Below are positions 32,791 to 34,081 of a stretch of 34,081 nt of DNA, in pieces. The notes beneath the pieces were generated by a model that searched no databases, had not been told where the DNA came from, and saw nothing but the letters and a program-made list of their open reading frames with translations. The position numbers were made by a program, and so were the translations under genes. Origin of the DNA: Thermoplasmata archaeon (GTDB lineage: Archaea; Thermoplasmatota; Thermoplasmata; Thermoplasmatales; ARK-15); assembly GCA_023261755.1 (NCBI GenBank), contig JAGDXS010000027.1, positions 1-34,081 on the forward strand, written 5' to 3'. How positions within the stretch are numbered: position 1 is the stretch's first letter; each line of letters begins with the position of its first letter.

Positions 32791-32830
32791 ATGCTCCCGA
32801 CGGGATTTATATCATTTTTGGTATAAATCC
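32779..32830. repeat. Interlocked inverted repeats upstream of the recombinase
   Basis: Three inverted repeats are packed in 52 bases. TACCAAAAA (32779-32787) pairs with TTTTTGGTA (32815-32823). GGATTTATA (32803-32811) pairs with TATAAATCC (32822-32830). TCCCGACGGGA (32795-32805) is an odd palindrome with five-base arms, a G/C island in A/T-rich DNA. They stand between the broken VWA gene and the recombinase promoter. They may be recombinase arm or core sites, regulator operators, or a terminator hairpin. Confidence 0.5.
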
Positions 32831-32834
32831 ATAA

Positions 32835-32854
32835 TTTTATATACTAGCATGCTA
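32835..32854 (+). promoter_or_regulatory. Recombinase promoter with a palindrome near the transcription start
   Basis: ATTTTATATA at about 32834-32843 is a TATA element 23-32 bases ahead of the ATG at 32866. TAGCATGCTA (32845-32854), a perfect ten-base palindrome, follows directly and lies before or at the expected start. This suggests repression by a bound protein, possibly the recombinase itself. Confidence 0.5.
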
Positions 32855-32865
32855 TACATATAATC

Positions 32866-34081
32866 ATGGTATTCAAAAGCAAATATGAAAACTTAAAAGC
32901 TAATAAATTGGTCATGGAGTGGTATAAGAATTTACAAGGTGGATCTTTAATAACTGCCGATAATTATTTAAGGACTTTAGGTCGTTATTGTAAATTAACA
33001 AATAATACCCCAGAATCTATTCTGGAAAAAGCTAAATCTGGAGAATTGAAACATGAGTTTATTGAGTTCGTAAATGATCTTCAAAATCAGGGTAAAAACG
33101 GTTCTTATCTTGTATTGTTTAAAAAGATGCTTAACTCATGGCTTACATTCAATAATTTAGATCAAAAGCTCCAAGGAATAAAGATAAGGGGAGCAAATTT
33201 AACACCTACAATTCAAGATGAAAGACCACCTACTAGAGAGGAATTAGAAAAAATAATAAGAAATGCTAGCTTGAGAGGTAGAGCAATAATAGGAATTCTA
33301 GCTTTTTCAGGAATTAGGCCTGAATCCCTAGGTAATTATAAAGGAACAGATGGAATTGTCTTAAAAGATATTGAAGGCCTTGAAATAACAGATCAAGGTA
33401 TTAACTTTAAAATATTTCCGGCTATGTTAAAAATAAGGCCTAACTTAAGCAAAAAAGGAAATGCTTATTTCACTTTCATACCTGAGCAAGCCGGTAAATA
33501 TATCAAGGATTACTTAGATCTAAGACTTAGAAATGGGGAGAAATTGAACATGGAAAGTCCTCTCATACTATCGGATCCCAGAGGATCACATTCTAAGGCT
33601 ACAGAGTTCATTTCTACAATGTTCTTGTTAAGGGATGTGAAAAAAGCAATAAAAAAATCCGGTTTTTCTTTTAGGCCTTATGTAATGAGGGTATATTTTG
33701 CTAGTGCTATGGATATAGCTGAAAGCAAAGGCTTAATTTCTCATTCATGGAGAGCCTTTTTTATGGGCCACAAGGGAGATATTGAAGCAAGGTATTCAAC
33801 GAACAAGAGATTACCGCCTGATGTAATAGAACAGATGAGGGAAGCATATAAAAGATGTCAGAAATACCTGATTACTGAATTACCCCAAGTTGAAGAGAGC
33901 AATCTTCAGGATTTGATAAAAAAACAAATGCTTTTAGTAGCTGGATTCAAGCCCGAAGAAATAGAGAAAATGAACTTACCAGAAATGAGCAATGAGGAAA
34001 TAACTCAAAAAATCAGGGAAAAGCTCATGGGATCACTCAAAGAATCCTTGGTGAAGAATGCAAAAGGGCAATTTGTTATCA
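32866..34081 (+). CDS. Tyrosine recombinase/integrase (3' end beyond window)
   Basis: The reading frame is open for 405 codons from ATG 32866 to the window end. An N-terminal SAM-like core-binding domain (residues about 10-105) is followed by the catalytic domain with Arg151 in AFSGIRPESL, a candidate Lys near 196-197 (LSKKGNAYF), Arg275 in RPYVMRVYF (Tyr272 stands where HxxR enzymes have His), His302 in MGHKGD and nucleophile Tyr310 in EARYS. Residues 340-405 form an extra charged helical tail. The type is that of archaeal proviral or plasmid integrases, not the short XerA. The remaining reading frame lies beyond the window. Its TATA element suggests a leaderless transcript. Confidence 0.85.
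   Translation, partial: MVFKSKYENLKANKLVMEWYKNLQGGSLITADNYLRTLGRYCKLTNNTPESILEKAKSGELKHEFIEFVNDLQNQGKNGSYLVLFKKMLNSWLTFNNLDQKLQGIKIRGANLTPTIQDERPPTREELEKIIRNASLRGRAIIGILAFSGIRPESLGNYKGTDGIVLKDIEGLEITDQGINFKIFPAMLKIRPNLSKKGNAYFTFIPEQAGKYIKDYLDLRLRNGEKLNMESPLILSDPRGSHSKATEFISTMFLLRDVKKAIKKSGFSFRPYVMRVYFASAMDIAESKGLISHSWRAFFMGHKGDIEARYSTNKRLPPDVIEQMREAYKRCQKYLITELPQVEESNLQDLIKKQMLLVAGFKPEEIEKMNLPEMSNEEITQKIREKLMGSLKESLVKNAKGQFVI

Noticed and set aside
32788-32812. Fragment of a tRNA T arm as an attachment site (TCCCGACGGGATTT)
   Set aside because: The flanking bases do not form a T loop or an acceptor stem, so it is only a small G/C palindrome.
1-34081. CRISPR array, restriction or toxin-antitoxin locus
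   Set aside because: No regularly spaced direct repeats and no Cas, methyltransferase or toxin-like product was seen on either strand.

Overview
The window reads as a stretch of chromosome from an AT-rich euryarchaeon, most likely a member of the Thermoplasmatales or a close relative. The evidence is entirely archaeal information-processing genes (Rpo7, Spt4, S24e, S27ae, S12, S7, S10, EF-1alpha, EF-2, Pcc1, aTrm56, archaeal GTP-dependent dephospho-CoA kinase), TATA boxes placed about 25 bases upstream of start codons so that many first genes look leaderless, and GGTGAT/GGAGG ribosome sites mainly at internal operon genes. Packing is dense: neighbours in the same operon overlap by 4-20 bases and four convergent pairs overlap at their 3' ends. 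The exact species cannot be named from the sequence alone.

Layout. 1-968: the edge of a membrane protein gene and a metallo-beta-lactamase-fold hydrolase. 1138-2927 (minus): rpo7-spt4-DPCK-rps24e-rps27ae-tRNA-Arg(CCG). 3022-4832 (plus): a small ferredoxin-fold protein coupled to Elp3. 4813-6924 (minus): RecJ-like DHH nuclease and pyrF. 6996-8261 (plus): truD. 8230-10145 (minus): a winged-helix regulator with a palindrome over its own promoter, overlapping a B12-type radical SAM enzyme. 10211-15194 (minus): translation cluster rps12-rps7-EF-2, then EF-1alpha-rps10. 15266-17774 (minus): tight operon of winged-helix protein, four-helix membrane protein, Trm56 fused to an HD domain, and an Hjc-like resolvase. 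17832-18964 (plus): pcc1 and purC. 18973-20902 (minus): a heavily glycosylatable surface protein and a QueA-like enzyme. 21110-26533 (plus): six-gene operon for pyruvate-type (gamma-delta-alpha-beta) and indolepyruvate-type ferredoxin oxidoreductases. 26514-29357 (minus): a 2-hydroxyacyl-CoA dehydratase-like protein and an unrecognised 611-residue protein built from an internal duplication. 29469-32406: DUF47/PhoU-like protein, glycerophosphodiesterase and glycerol kinase. 32407-34081: a broken von Willebrand A gene, a cluster of inverted repeats, and a tyrosine recombinase running off the window, which looks like the left end of an integrated element.

Functionally the left and middle parts are core transcription, translation and tRNA modification (Elp3, TruD, Trm56, Pcc1, QueA-like). 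The right part is heterotrophic metabolism: 2-oxoacid oxidation from pyruvate and aromatic amino acids feeding reduced ferredoxin and acyl-CoA, and lipid-derived glycerol salvage. The most informative places for a second look are the right-hand integration boundary with its frameshifted VWA gene, the QueA-like gene in an archaeon, the self-duplicated protein at 27522-29357, the regulator/radical SAM pair at 8230-10196, and the Trm56-HD operon.
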